A DNA stretch of 64,000 bases from Athripsodes cinereus. Taxonomy: Eukaryota; Arthropoda; Insecta; Trichoptera; Leptoceridae. The stretch lies in contig OX388325.1 in NCBI GenBank assembly GCA_947579605.1, positions 15,681,572-15,745,571 of the forward strand, read 5' to 3'. Position 1 is the stretch's first letter. The number at the start of each line of letters is the position of its first letter. Both the position numbers and the translations under genes were made by a program. Below the pieces are notes generated by a model that saw nothing but the letters and a program-made list of their open reading frames with translations, did not search any database and was not told the origin of the DNA. Positions 12,352-23,325 of the stretch are shown in pieces.

Positions 12352-12730
12352 GAGTAGGCAAAAAGAACGGAACTCCAAATAAATGCAACTTGACATAATT
12401 GCAAGTCAATTTCCTTTACTCAATAACACGCGTTCGTCCTTGAGAATTTGAGCCACGTAGTTCTCGGACTTCGGCGCATTCTCACACTCCCTCTTTCACA
12501 TAAATACACTCTCTTCGTCATCTATTCCCTCCCCATGTTTGAACTATCGCAACTCATTTACACGCATTCTATTCGCAACACTCCTCTCGCATCCTCTCTT
12601 CCTCTTCATTCCTCAATCTATCACTCATTCTTCTCAGCAATCGCATATCCACAGCATTTATTTTGCTTCCGTCCTTCTCATACCACGTTTACGTTTCGCT
12701 TAGTTCCCAATTCCTCTGTATTATGCTTAT
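12352..12730 (-). mobile_element. WFGH-family retrotransposon, decayed copy
   Basis: Antisense landmarks in order are GAACGGAACTCC, ACGCGTTCGTCCTTGAG, GTAGTTCTCGGAC and CCACAGCATTTATT (antisense of INAVEMR). This copy reaches further 5' than most, into the block read as SGINAVEMRSLRR in intact copies. Frames are broken. The 100-codon plus-strand frame here is only its antisense. Confidence 0.7.
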
Positions 12731-12905
12731 CACATGGTTTGAAATTTTGAAAATTATATATAGAGTTCAACTCAATATTTTTCACTATCAAAATCAAGTA
12801 TAATCCAGTTCCCGACATCCAATTGTGTCAAAAAATGCATAACATATTGTAAAACCTTATTTTGATTGGATGTTAAATGTATATTTTTTGTTTGGTTTCG
12901 TAATA

Positions 12906-12952
12906 TTTTGTAAAAGGCATTAGCCGTTTATTTGATAAATAAATAAATAAAA
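12906..12952 (+). repeat. Repeat E: LINE 3' end with (AATA)n tail
   Basis: TTTTGTAAAAGGCATTAGCC is followed by GTTTATTTGATAAATAAATAAATAAA, the same terminus as at 5752-5806 (minus) and 14270-14311. The 3' UTR probably extends upstream to about 12750. Confidence 0.6.
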
Positions 12953-13196
12953 AGTTTGGTGACGCCATTGTATACAGCTTCATGAATATCCATGTATCTA
13001 GCCAGTACAAGAAGCAACCAGCCTCCACAAAGATGTTCCTACATACTTAGTATAATTATTAAACCTGATTGCAGTGATTGAACCTTCCACTTCCGATCTT
13101 CAGTGTGAGTGACCAGCTATTCCACGTCGGACCAAAGACCTTCGTATATTCACTTATTTCCAGCACTTTCTCCGTTCAGTGGAATCCCTGCTATGG

Positions 13197-13240
13197 CTCT
13201 CCCACTCTTTTCTGTGAGTTTTCAGTTTTCCAGTGATCTA
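13197..13240 (+). repeat. Repeat A fragment
   Basis: Only the TCTCCCACTCTTTTCTGTGAG end of repeat A and a few following words are recognisable. Confidence 0.4.
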
Positions 13241-13345
13241 CTTACTGTAAGGATGGATCACATCAGGAATTTGTGAAACATCACAAATAAGACTTGTAAT
13301 ATATTTATTTAAGTCAGCGAGTTTATAGACATCTCAACTCAGCTA

Positions 13346-13481
13346 TCAGGGGGGCTAAAAGGCCACTTTATATGAATCATAATAGGATCATATTAGGAAT
13401 TATAAAACGATTTAACAGCAACATTTCACAAAATATGAACTGTAGATGAATTGCTCAATGTGGCCATTTTAGGCCCCCTGT
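13346..13481. mobile_element. 136-bp MITE with ~22-bp inverted termini and TA flanks
   Basis: Left terminus TCAGGGGGGCTAAAAGGCCAC faces right terminus GTGGCCATTTTAGGCCCCCTGT, an inverted match with two or three mismatches. TA dinucleotides flank both ends (13344-13345 and 13482-13483), the target preference of mariner/Tc1-type elements. It has no coding capacity. Confidence 0.6.
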
Positions 13482-13704
13482 TAATTTTTTTATTTTAGGC
13501 TTTAACATTTTCATTTAATTGTTTTTTTTTTATCTAGGTCAAAGTTTTTTCAAAATATATATCTGGGTTTTTATCCCGTTATCACCTTTCAAAAAAAAAA
13601 ATTAAAAAAAAAATTGCTTTCGATTTCGGCAAAATTTCACCGGTACTGCTTCACCCGTAGATGTAAAAGTTTGCCGAAATTGATAGCGATTTAAAAAAAA
13701 AATC

Positions 13705-14012
13705 TATCTATCTATATATTCCCTCACACCGTATCCCAAGTGGGGTAGGCAGAGAGAACGGAACGCCATATAGATCTGTCCTTACATACTATATTTCTTT
13801 CGCTTCTGCTACAGTCATACAATTTCTCATGCACGCACGTCGATTTCTCTTACTCAAAACACGACCGTCCTCGAGAAATTGATATACATGATCAAGCCAT
13901 GTAGTTCTCGGACGCCCGCGCTTACCCACACCCCTCCTTTCAGACACGTATATCCTCTTTGTCATTCTTTCCTCTTCCATTCGTCCCACATGACCAAACC
14001 ATCTCAAATTGA
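13705..14012 (-). mobile_element. WFGH-family retrotransposon 3' end
   Basis: The minus frame 13789-14007 contains MRWFGHVGRMEEERM, RGRPRTTWLDHVYQFLEDG and NRRACMRNCMTVAEAKEI. A small insertion (ATATA-like) at about 13790 then causes a premature stop before the expected CKDR...SAYP. The 3' end is GTGAGGGAATATATAGATAGATAGA, a GATA-type tail. Confidence 0.8.
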
Positions 14013-14269
14013 GTAACAGATAACAAATAGTAAAATAATATATATTTTAAAATTCCATGAAATTCATGCTTACTTGTATTGACATAATGAAATTTATTTG
14101 ACGTGGACCTATTGTTTCCAATTAACTTCTTCTGTTTTGTATTATTTTATTTCATTGATTGTTTCTTATTATTAAAAACTCAAAATTGAAACAAAAACAT
14201 ATTCTTGACTTGACTTGAGATTGTTGCGTCTGTTTGTGTTTTGTTGTCTATTGAACTGTGTCGTTAACA

Positions 14270-14311
14270 TGTAAAAGGCTCACGCCGTGTATTGATATCA
14301 ATAAATAAATG
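14270..14311 (+). repeat. Repeat E: LINE 3' end
   Basis: ATGTAAAAGGCTCACGCCGTG is followed by ATATCAATAAATAAAT. Upstream sequence from about 14050 is probably its 3' UTR. Confidence 0.55.
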
Positions 14312-15013
14312 AATTACCTATGCAAAAAATATCGGAGAAAATCAATTAGAAAATCACTAAAAAAATATTTTAGGCCTCTACTGACATCTTACCACAAATG
14401 GATTTATCCAATTTCGATATCAAACCGCGCACTTGTTGTTAGTTTTGACTTCGTACCGTAGAGCAGGTATGCAATCATTCATACGTTTTATAGTGCAAAG
14501 TTGAGAGGTGACAAACACTGTAATCATGCATGTATAGTACCTATAAATATACATAATTATATTGTAGGTATAGTAGGTACGTAAGAACCTGTCTGCTGAC
14601 AGCGCGACCTTGTCTCATACCGGGAATGTCATTATGTATATACAGTAGTATACAATATAGCCATAGATGAAATTAACCAATGTATTAATGTTTCAGTTCG
14701 TCCGTTAATACGACTTGAGTATGTACGTGTAATTATTGTCTATGTCTCGACTAGTTTTGAGATTGATTGAATCATTTTTGAAGAAGATTTAATTAGGTTT
14801 ACTGGAAGACACAGCTTCAAGGCAATAAATACCTTTTGTACAAATTTGTTTAAAAAATGAAATTTATTATTTTTATTAATTGTTTGTAGGTATGTTACAG
14901 TGTTTTCTATTATATATCTTGATTGGTTTGTTTTCTGGAAAAATGTGACTGTTAATATTTGTTAAGTTAAACTGTTTGTGTCCCTTAAGAGGAAATAAAT
15001 AAAAAGGAGGAAA
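14312..15013. other. Gene-less stretch
   Basis: AT-rich sequence with several AGGTA/TAGGTATAGTAGGTACG words. No gene or repeat family is assigned. Confidence 0.35.
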
Positions 15014-15142
15014 TATCTATTTATTATTTTGTAACTATACATTGATAAGAAACAATTCCATAGAAATTATACATTTAAATTAAATACAATCAATATTTAG
15101 GGCGAGTTTATCGCAAAGGCGCGATGTATTTCAACTACCACA
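15014..15142 (-). repeat. Repeat D: LINE 3' end (minus)
   Basis: The core GGGCGAGTTTATCGCAAAGG with CGCGAT is the reverse of the CGATAAACTCGCC repeat that forms the 3' UTR of the element at 46120-46572. The A-rich terminus lies at the low-coordinate end. Confidence 0.65.
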
Positions 15143-15751
15143 AAGTTACAAACTCAAAAACTATATTATAATGATTAAAAAAAAACTGTAAATAAACATA
15201 CACGAACAATACATAGGTTGGAAAACTTGTTGATGCAGAGCATCAAGTGTCTTTTGCACATGGTATTCACTTTGTGATTAATTGTATAGAAAAAATAAAA
15301 GAAAAATAATTTAAAACTTAAATTTATTGCCAAAAGATAAATAAAAAAATGATTTTTACATGGTTTACTGACTTTTTTTACCACTTTTCATTACTAATAC
15401 AATCCCGGGATTAAGTGTAGATAATCCCGATATCCCGGGATTAGAAATAAGGACCGGGATCGAATCATCTACAGACACATATGCCTATTTAGTTTAGATA
15501 CCAGAGGCAGTATGATCATGAAAACACTGAGGTAAGCACTAGACAGAGAATAAACAATAGACAAGTCAATGACACAATCGAAACAAATAAACATCGAAAA
15601 TGTAAACATTATGCAACGTTAATTTCTCGGAATGGAATAGATACTTCAAATAATAAATGCTAACTCTGTTCCACGTGTCTTCTGTCTGAGGAGATTTGTG
15701 AATGGTGTGATTATTTATCAAGTTCTAATATTTATTGTACTATACTAATAT

Positions 15752-15932
15752 ACCATCACGGCATATCCCACAAGTACGGTAACCATCAGAGGACTAACTG
15801 CAAGGGATAAACATGCAGATTTATCATCTCCCTGCCAAATGATATTCAGAATGATTCGCATGCCGCATCGCTGAATTTTAGTTATCAATTGTCTTATACG
15901 TGAGGTTTTGCGAACACCCGCCTTTTACAGAT
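15752..15932 (-). repeat. Repeat A copy
   Basis: CCATCACGGCATATCCCACA through CACCCGCCTTTTACAG covers most of the family in reverse orientation, at lower identity than the 50-kb copy. Confidence 0.6.
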
Positions 15933-15938
15933 AGTTCA

Positions 15939-16000
15939 ATATGGCGTTCCATTCTCTCTGCCTACCAACTTAGGACACGGCGTGAGAGTATAGATATATA
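15939..16000 (+). mobile_element. WFGH-family retrotransposon, extreme 3' end
   Basis: ATGGCGTTCCATTCTCTCTG and GACACGGCGTGAGAGTATAG are the last ~60 bp of the family. It is strongly 5'-truncated and abuts a repeat A copy. Confidence 0.7.
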
Positions 16001-16009
16001 TTTTGAGTC

Positions 16010-16887
16010 AATGCGCAGATGATGAAACCATTCAGACATCTCGACATCTGAAATAGAAGATGTCTTCTATGTCTTTCATTAATGTTTCTCGTTGGCTGAT
16101 TATATGTATATCGTAATAATGGCGAAACCTTGTCGATATTGATCATCGACAGTAATCACTTACGCCACCCTAGAGCCAATTCGTAATCGTTGTTACGACG
16201 CCTCCCTCACTCCTTCAAATTAAATTTTGAACAATGGTTACATTATTTAACTTAATTACTCTCCAATCGAAATGTCCGATTAGTTTTCTGCAAGAACTGT
16301 TCGAACATCGAAAATCGCTCAAATTTCGTCGTTCTTGTTGTCGATACTCATCGCCGGCTCATATACATCTCTATCGACTGGCTATCTTATTCAGCATCCG
16401 TAATGTGTACCTACCTCTACATAATTACATATAGGTTGGTATGGTGATGATGTGGCGTATAATATGAGCCGAAATACGGAGAAAATTCTATCAAAACTAA
16501 TAACAAGTAATTTGTAATTACCATTCACGTAGGTATACATTAATAATGGGATAACATTGGAACTACGTAATCTGCCGCGCCGTTGTAAATTTATTATAAT
16601 TATGGTGGTGGAATTTTGAAGCGTGTTAAAATAATCATAATCAATGAATGGAATAGTAGAAGCTTCGAGTCCCCGGCAAGGAATGGTTCTCCAGCAGGCA
16701 ACGAACAGGGCATGGCAGACGTGCAGACAATATGCAAGGATGGGTTTGTCCAGAATTTTATACAATTCTTTATTCTTCAACATCTTCTATATATGTCCTT
16801 TACAGGACACTTGGGTTCATCAATATTACAATAGAAATGGAGTCATAAACATACCATACAAAAATATATTCAAAAATCTATAGCCGA
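16010..16887. other. Gene-less stretch
   Basis: Two overlapping frames at 16616-16883 and one at 16391-16783 (minus) show no domain or motif and are treated as chance. Nothing else is recognised. Confidence 0.35.
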
Positions 16888-17180
16888 CTATACCCTCACG
16901 CCATGTCCCACACACGTCGGTTCCTCTTACACAACACACGGTCGTCATTGAGAACTTGATCTACGAAATCAAGCCACGTGGTTCTAAGACGCCCGCGCTT
17001 CCTCACACCCTTTCTTTCAGACAAGTATATCCTCTTTGTCATTCTTACCTCGTTCACTCGTTCAACATGTCAGAACCACCGAAGCTTATTCACGCGCATT
17101 CTGTCCACAACACTTTTCTTGCATTCGCTCGTTCTTCACGCAACGTTTTACCAACCATTTTTCTCAGCGATATTACAAAA
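16888..17180 (-). mobile_element. WFGH-family retrotransposon with internal deletion
   Basis: Antisense TATACCCTCACGCCATGTCC jumps directly to ACACACGTCGGTTCCTCTTA. The segment encoding AKEVCKDR...SAYP is therefore deleted. The copy continues through CGCCCGCGCTTCCTCACACC to the RNEDIR-coding region. Confidence 0.75.
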
Positions 17181-17250
17181 TCAAGGCACAATAATAAGTA
17201 TGTAAACAAATTATTTTTCTTCAGTACTAAAAAGATGTAAAGGGTCATAG

Positions 17251-17275
17251 AGTACTAAAGGGTCCCTTTAGTACC
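17251..17275. repeat. Perfect 24-bp palindrome
   Basis: GTACTAAAGGGTCCC with TTTAGTAC is self-complementary, and the AGGGTC word is repeated just upstream. No function is known. Confidence 0.4.
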
Positions 17276-17950
17276 AATATAACCCATCGTGGAATGTTTC
17301 TGTATGGCTTTGAGTTTGCTTGGGGGGGGGGATCTACACGATGTGACCACCGATGCAGCAAAATAGTTTAGAAATTTACCATTGAATCTATAGGATCATT
17401 ATGCCAAAATGCCAAATGAAAAAAGGAGTTAGATCACTATATATCCACCCCTCGGAGATGTCGTGATGGTATGAACGAATGTATTAACGATTTAAAAGTA
17501 TATTGTAAAAGGTGAATGTCTGATAAATATTTAGTTTGTCCGCTGGCTACCCTACTGGTGGTAAATGCCGAGATGTTACGACGAAAAATGAAATATTCCT
17601 CAACATCAGTGGATGATGACTCGTTTGTTAATAACAAGAACAATATGGGTATAAATAGATATATTATTTTATAGATGGATGCTGTCAGAACTACGGTCTG
17701 GATGACGTAATGATAACGATTATTAATGAAAGTGATGGAATCAAAACGGTGACGCAATAATAATAATAATCTGCGCGAAGCTGGCATCATAAGCAGCGTG
17801 GTACAGTGTTGCCAAGTCCACGTATTTTAACGTAGATCTAGGCGCTTTTGTATTTTCTCTCTCTCAAATTTACGAGTTTGAAATGTTAAACGTAGTTTTC
17901 GTATTTTACTAGATTTTTATATTTGCTATTCTAGAAATTAGAATAGGATA

Positions 17951-18431
17951 AATGAGTCGTATAGCGTCAAAAACAGCAATCTGACTTGTGACAAATTCGT
18001 GATACATCTAGAAAAATTGAGAAAACATTCAGATAGCTGTATTTGAAACTAAGTCACTATTTAAATTAACATTTTCTATAGAACATTGATGGAACATATT
18101 ATCCTAGCTGGGTCATTCCGTGTCAATTCAACACAATTTTGAGAGATTTTCAGACTTGATGTCTCAGATTTTCATGATTTTTTTTATGCAGCAATATATC
18201 ATAGATTTATGAAAAAATACCATATTTCAGTTATGTAGCACAATTATTTTTGAAGTTATTAATTTTTAAAAATCACAATTTTTATGATAAAATCTCATGT
18301 CTTAAAAAAAATCATGAAAATCCGAGACATCAAGTCTGAATCAGTGTGATGATTTGACACGGAATAACCCAGCTGTTAAGTCAACTTTCACAAAATTGAC
18401 AGATTGCTGTTTTTTACACTAAATGACTCAA
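17951..18431. mobile_element. ~480-bp foldback element with two nested inverted arms
   Basis: Outer arms share AAAACAGCAATCTG (17969-17983) and CAGATTGCTGTTTT (about 18398-18414). Inner arms pair AGCTGGGTCATTCCGTGTCAA (18106-18126) with TTGACACGGAATAACCCAGCT (18354-18374). Further in, CAGACTTGATGTCTC and TTTTCATGATTTTTTTT pair with their complements. About 110 bp between outer and inner left arms has no partner. No coding capacity is seen. Confidence 0.6.
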
Positions 18432-18663
18432 ATGGAAGCTCAAAAACTTTTGTAATTTCCGGGTGGTCAGTGGGTCCTTCAATGTATTTTTTTTTTAAAT
18501 TTTCTTCTCTTTTTCTGAATGCTTTCAGTATTCTACTGCCATAGGCTAATTACAGTAAATTAACACAATATATTTTCAGCCTTTCCGTTCAGCATTGATA
18601 GAAAACATCTTACTTATATTGACATGGAGACAACGAACAGTATGTTTGTTCCAAGTAGTAATA

Positions 18664-18880
18664 AATTTCGTGGGGCACCCGGCAAAAAAATCGTCTCCCA
18701 CTCTTTCCGTAATTCTTCCAATGTCTTGTAAAAGGCAGGTGTTGCCACTCATCCTGAAAGTCACAATTTATTGTTGGTACAGAGGGGACAGCACCCATGT
18801 TTATGACATGCAGCCAGTCTGCTGGCTATCCCACTTGTGGGATATGCTGTGATGTGATAGTAATAGTAGTAGAAGTAATA
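18664..18880 (+). repeat. Repeat A copy, sense orientation, nearly full length
   Basis: It runs from TTCGTGGGGCACCCGGC through TCTCCCACTCTTTCCGT and TCTGCTGGCTATCCCACTTG to GGGATATGCTGTGATGTG and a TAG-rich tail (18858-18880). With the copy at 49975-50215 it defines a family of roughly 215-240 bp. Confidence 0.75.
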
Positions 18881-18907
18881 AGTTCACTGACTGATATTTA
18901 AAGACTT

Positions 18908-19070
18908 TTTATTATTATTGGACAACATTAAAGTGTCGTTTACGTGCCAAAGCACCTCAAGGATACTGTACAATCCATAAATTCTAGGACATTACATCCA
19001 CGTCATAATATAAATATAAATAATTTGATACATGAAGGTATTCATCCACGTAAGAAGTTACATGGTTAAT
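18908..19070 (-). repeat. CR1/L2-like 3' UTR repeat
   Basis: GGACAACATTAAAGTGTCG, ACGTGCCAAAGCACCTCAAG and TTCTAGGACATTACAT recur at 56815-56985. There they lie directly downstream (minus strand) of CR1/L2-like coding sequence, so this is the 3' UTR of that family. Confidence 0.65.
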
Positions 19071-19162
19071 TTGCTTGTGAATATATCCATCAAAAACTAA
19101 GATTTTTATCGTTTCAAGTGACAATAAAATAAGTAGGTAACAATGATACACTTTTATTGACA

Positions 19163-19998
19163 CAATTCGTCCCTCTTCTGACTAACAGTCGTATCTGCTA
19201 AAATGTAAATTGTTCAGGAGAGCGTTTTTAGTGTTTTGCCATGCATATTTTCGTCTCTCTTAGTTATATGATACAGTGTAAATATATTAAATTATTTTAT
19301 TTGTACCTATTCTTATTATTATTATTTGGATGATTTGTAAAGCGCCGTTTTGTGAAAAAAAATCCACCTCAAGGGCGCTCTTTGCTAACTAAGGTTGTGC
19401 TTGAATTATTCCGTGAGATTTCTTGAATAGATAAGTTTTCAGTTGGTTCTTGAAACGAGATATGTCCTGCGTTTCTCTGATCGTTTGTGGAAGCCTGTTC
19501 CAGACTACAGGTGCAGATATTGCAAAAGCACGCTCCACGTACACTGGTTTCGATACAGTACTGGTCACCTCCAATTTAGTTGTTATATCTTGACAAGACC
19601 TAAGTGTTGTCTGTCTATGACTTAACGCCTGTCTACCACAGAGTTCCATGATATATTCTGGGGCCATAGCATGAAGTGCCTTAAATACTGTCAAACACAC
19701 TTTAAATTCAACTCTCTCCGGACATCTGAGCCAGTGAAGAGATTGAAGGGTGGCAGATTATATATCTCAGAATCACATTTGTGATGAAATTTTGAGGAAT
19801 CAGTAGATAGGTACAACATATTTTATTTAGAATAATTCGTAAATACGACAACAAATCAGAAAGCTATTCCAGGATAACGGTAACAGTTACAGGTGTGATT
19901 TTAAGGGAGAACATGCAGGGCACATATAAATACACATTGGTGATCATAACTCGATTTCGCCAAAAATGTCAGATTAGTTAGTCAGAAGAGGGACGATA
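19163..19998 (-). mobile_element. MITE (CAATTCGTCCCTCTTCTG termini) split by a LINE insertion
   Basis: The termini CAATTCGTCCCTCTTCTGAC and, inverted, GTCAGAAGAGGGACGA match both ends of the uninterrupted copy at 32088-32480, in opposite orientation. Interior words such as AGGGCACATATAAATACACA and TGATCATAACTCGATTTCG also match. The element is interrupted at 19317-19757 by a CR1/L2-like fragment, with a TTAT at each junction. Confidence 0.75.
19317..19757 (-). mobile_element. CR1/L2-like retrotransposon C-terminus and 3' end
   Basis: The minus frame 19389-19700 (103 codons) reads VFKALHAMAPEYI, RAFAISAPVVWNRLPQTIR and FKNQLKTYLF. This is the conserved end of CR1/L2-type reverse transcriptase proteins (RAFsvxaPxxWNxLPxxIR...FKxxLKtxLF). 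The 3' end finishes in an AATAAT-type short repeat. It is 5'-truncated and inserted in a MITE. Confidence 0.8.
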
Positions 19999-20069
19999 CT
20001 GTGTGTCTGCGATCGAGGCGCTACTCCGTATTGAACAAAAGACAATAATTACTGTCGTCATTTCACTAC

Positions 20070-20735
20070 GAATTCACTGACGAATGTGTGTACTTAGGTA
20101 GTTTGTTCACGAGAGATGGGAAGTGTGAAAGCGATATTGAAAGGAGAAAAGTTGCTGGCAATAAGGTAAATGGTGCAATCCGACCAATAATTGCAAATAG
20201 AAACATATCCACCACAGCTAAAAGGTTGGTGCACTCTGCTATCTTAGTGCCAACACTTATGTATGCAAGTGAGACGTGGACATGGTTAAAAAAGGATGAA
20301 AGTGGCATAAATGCAGTGGAAATGAGATCGTTGAGAAGGATGTGTGGCAAGAGTCTGAGAGATCGTGTGCGTAACAGTGATATACGAAAGGAATGTGGAA
20401 TGAAAGTTGGTGTAATAACAAAGATGAATGTAAATAAGTTAAGATGGTTTGGGCACGTGGAAAGAATGAATGAGGACAGAATGACTAAGAAGATATATTT
20501 GGCTGAGAGGAATGGTGCTCGGAGACGCGGACGTCCGAGGATTAAATGGCAAGATCATTTAAATCAAATCCTACAGGACGGTCACGTGTTGAGCACATTG
20601 AACAGGAGAGCATGCATGAGGAATTGTATGACAGTGACGGAAGCGAAAGATGTATGCAAGGATAGAAGGAAGTGGCGCTCGATCCTTTCTGCCTACCCCG
20701 CGAGGGAAGCGGCGTGATGGTATGTATGTATGTCA
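20070..20735 (+). mobile_element. WFGH-family retrotransposon, longest continuous coding remnant
   Basis: The frame 20088-20717 (209 codons) covers YLGSLFTRDG, DIERRKVAGNKVNGAI, LVPTLMYASETWTWLKKDE, INAVEMRSLRRMCG, LRWFGHVERMNEDRMTKKIY, RGRPRIKWQDHLNQIL and SILSAYPAREAA. It is the reference copy for the C-terminal third of the element. No stop or frameshift interrupts it, but the reverse transcriptase catalytic part is missing. The 3' end is GCGTGATGGTATGTATGTATG, a TATG-type tail unlike the GATA-tailed copies. Confidence 0.88.
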
Positions 20736-21132
20736 TTTCACTAACTTTTGTGTCACACTCGCAATATTCTGAAGTGGGTACGTACGTTTACAACGGGGAG
20801 AATTAATATTAATCGAATAACATCGTACGGTAGCTGGTAATAATAAACGAACTTCGTGGAAATTGAATGCGTAATTTCGTTATTAGTTCAGTAAGCAGAA
20901 ATTAAAATTGTAATACAGCCCACGCTTTATTTGAAAACGCTTGTTGACATCATATTATAGAGATAATTAAAAACATAATACTGTACATTATAGTTGAACG
21001 ATTCGCCTGAACTTTGGCTTCATCGAATCTGAAATGCTAGCTGAAAAAAGCTGTCGAATACATACTAACAGCATAGAGCTCTCTCCATGAATTATTATCA
21101 ATGGCCTATAATCGGACTTTTTAACAAACTCG
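20736..21132. other. Gene-less stretch
   Basis: No gene or repeat is recognised. Confidence 0.35.
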
Positions 21133-21480
21133 TGTTTTTCTGTTCATGGTGCTCGCTGTTGGAATAGTTTACCTTCCAGGAAAAGGTTGCTGCCCACTCT
21201 TCACGCCTTCAAGCGGACGGTCAAGGATCACTTTATCACTCAAAATATGGCATCTGTTTCCTAGTCCCTTTTCCTACCTATTATTCTCCTTTTTCCTCCT
21301 CTTCCTTCAAGATTTTTATTGTGAACTTGAACGCGCGAAGAATGGGGAGCAACCTTATTCTGGAAGGTAAGCCATAACTCTAGATATATCTATTGGTGTA
21401 GTGTGCATGATTTGGATGTTTGATTGTGTGAATCTTGCTCATGTATCAAACACCTGTGTTGCACCTTAGAACAAATAAAT
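21133..21480 (+). mobile_element. CR1/L2-like retrotransposon C-terminus with 3' UTR
   Basis: The frame from 21133 reads FSVHGARCWNSLPSRKRLLP then TLHAFKRTVKDHFI and stops at 21262-21264. This is the WNSLP...FK...LK ending typical of CR1/L2-like proteins. It differs from the 74-codon frame starting at 21146, which is an out-of-frame shadow. Downstream sequence to about 21480 is non-coding and ends near AAATAAATACACG. Confidence 0.6.
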
Positions 21481-21496
21481 ACACGAATAATATAAT

Positions 21497-21560
21497 ATGG
21501 CGTTCCGACCTCTTTACCTACCCCACTTGGGATAAGGCGTGAAGGGAGAGTAGGTATATT
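21497..21560 (+). mobile_element. WFGH-family retrotransposon, extreme 3' end
   Basis: ATGGCGTTCCGACCTCTTTA and CCCCACTTGGGATAAGGCGT are recognisable. Everything 5' of this is lost. Confidence 0.6.
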
Positions 21561-21599
21561 AGGTGTAGTATTTTTGTGGAACGATTCATATTATGTAGG

Positions 21600-22187
21600 G
21601 CAAAGTCCAGACTTGGGTCAGGTCACATAGTCGGGTGTGAGTGGGGCGGGGCAGGGGGGCGGAGGGCGCATCCTTATCCCCCCAGAGACAGTGTGGTGGT
21701 GGGTATACGGTGCCGAGGGCTGGTGGGGCGGCGACCCGAATGTGATGATGTAATAATAAAAACGACAACCATAATACATACATACTCTGCCGTGTCAATG
21801 AAATGTGTAAAAAGCACATTGAAGGCAGTTTTGGGGAAATCGTTATCCATTCATTCATATTATCATCATATTATATCTTATAGGTGTGACTGATTGGATA
21901 TATATGAATTGTTTCTACCCTAAGATATAGGGTTGAGATAAAACAGAATATGTTTATATGTATGTAGTTTACTCCTCCCCAAAACACGAGCTATGCTCAA
22001 ATTGGGGAGTACTTGAATTTATTACTTTGTCTTATGTTATTGTTTTGTTTTATTGCATGTATTTTTTTTTTTGATTAACAGGACTTCACAGCCAGAATTT
22101 AATTTGAAATCGTTCGACTATATGCAAAAAATTGCCTAAAAACAGGTGTTTACTCCAAATTTTAACTTTTAAACTACGTACGAACCA
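21600..22187. other. Gene-less stretch with a G-rich patch
   Basis: 21640-21750 is unusually GC-rich for this window (GGGGCGGGGCAGGGGGGCGG). The short frames over it (21576-21893 and its complement) show no motif. No gene is called. Confidence 0.35.
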
Positions 22188-22436
22188 ATAAACTACGAAG
22201 CATTAAAAAAATACTGTCTCTCTTTTTGCGGTAAGTGAAAAGGGAGATAAAGAAATGAAGTATATTTCACTCATTATCTATACACCACTTGGTCACTAAC
22301 ACACGTAAATATAGTTAATATTATGTCCGAAAAACTACGAACATTAAAAAATCACTGTCTCTCTTTTTGCGGTAAGTGAAAAAGGAGATAAAAAATGCGA
22401 CGTACGTGATGTATATTTCACTCATTATCTATGACA
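22188..22436 (+). repeat. Direct duplication, ~140-bp period
   Basis: AAACTACGAA, CTGTCTCTCTTTTTGCGGTA, AGTGAAAAGGGAGATAAA and TATATTTCACTCATTATCTAT occur twice, at 22191-22277 and 22331-22433. The second unit has about 8 extra bp (CGACGTACGTGATG). Confidence 0.65.
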
Positions 22437-22678
22437 CCAAATGACACAAAAATCATTGCGTACAAAGACATAATTTTTAACAAGATTGTGCACTCCATTG
22501 AAAAAACGGCATGTATAATGCAATTGATGCACCAGAGGTCAACAAGGCCCACCTGCGAGAGAGCATTCATGCCCCAAGAGTTATAAATAGGCCTACATAT
22601 ACCTATACATGAATATAGCAAACACGTAGGTAGGTAGACTATTATTATTTTTGCTGGATAGTGGTAGGTGTTTACTTA

Positions 22679-22738
22679 ATTGGCGTTCCCTTCTCTCTGC
22701 TTACTCCACATGGGATGTGGCGTGAGGGTATAGATAGA
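22679..22738 (+). mobile_element. WFGH-family retrotransposon, extreme 3' end
   Basis: TTGGCGTTCCCTTCTCTCTG, then CACATGGGATGTGGCGTGAG and GGTATAGATAGATT. This is a 60-bp, 5'-truncated insertion with a GATA-type tail. Confidence 0.7.
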
Positions 22739-23325
22739 TTCATCAAATCATTGGTCATAAAAAAGCTTATTAGCTTTACATGTCTACCTTGTTGTATGTA
22801 CATATATGTGGGCGTATAAGTGGGTATATTTCCAATAAAGTACTCAAATACTTTTTTTTAAATAATACTCAGTTTTATTCTGCAACAATTATATAATTTA
22901 TATTATACACCTTAAAAAGTACACGTAAAGTAGGTATATTTGAGTTTATCCATAATTTGTTGCACCATTCTGCATTGAGTTGACCATAATTTATTCTTTC
23001 TTCTGGGACGTCAAATTAAGTGACAATGATGGCTGCCTTAAGAAACGGCGACTGTGGCACCAGTGCTGCAAAAGTATAAAAGAATATTTAATATGTTTTT
23101 CCCTTGTTTATTATTTTTGACTCCACCATTAAATTGCAAACAACAAAAAGGCCGGGATTTGGAGAGAATGATTCATGCATCTTTAGTATCACAAAAAAAG
23201 ATTTGAGTCATCATAATCCAAGGATAAATTTACAATCTGTCCATATATTTGCAGAGTATTTTTTCATCATCGAAATAAAACAAAATTATAGCAATAAAGT
23301 GATTTAATGTGTAATCGTGTCTTAT
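22739..23325. other. Gene-less stretch
   Basis: The 67-codon frame at 23104-23307 has no recognisable motif. Nothing else is seen. Confidence 0.35.

Noticed and set aside
12448..12750. 100-codon plus frame
   Set aside because: It is the antisense of a WFGH-family retrotransposon on the minus strand.
16391..16783. 130-codon minus frame
   Set aside because: No domain, biased composition, and overlapping frames on the other strand. Length is within chance for a window of this size.
21576..21893. 105-codon frame in the G-rich patch
   Set aside because: No recognisable motif. Low-complexity G runs give GGAGG-type residues, so it was left as non-coding.
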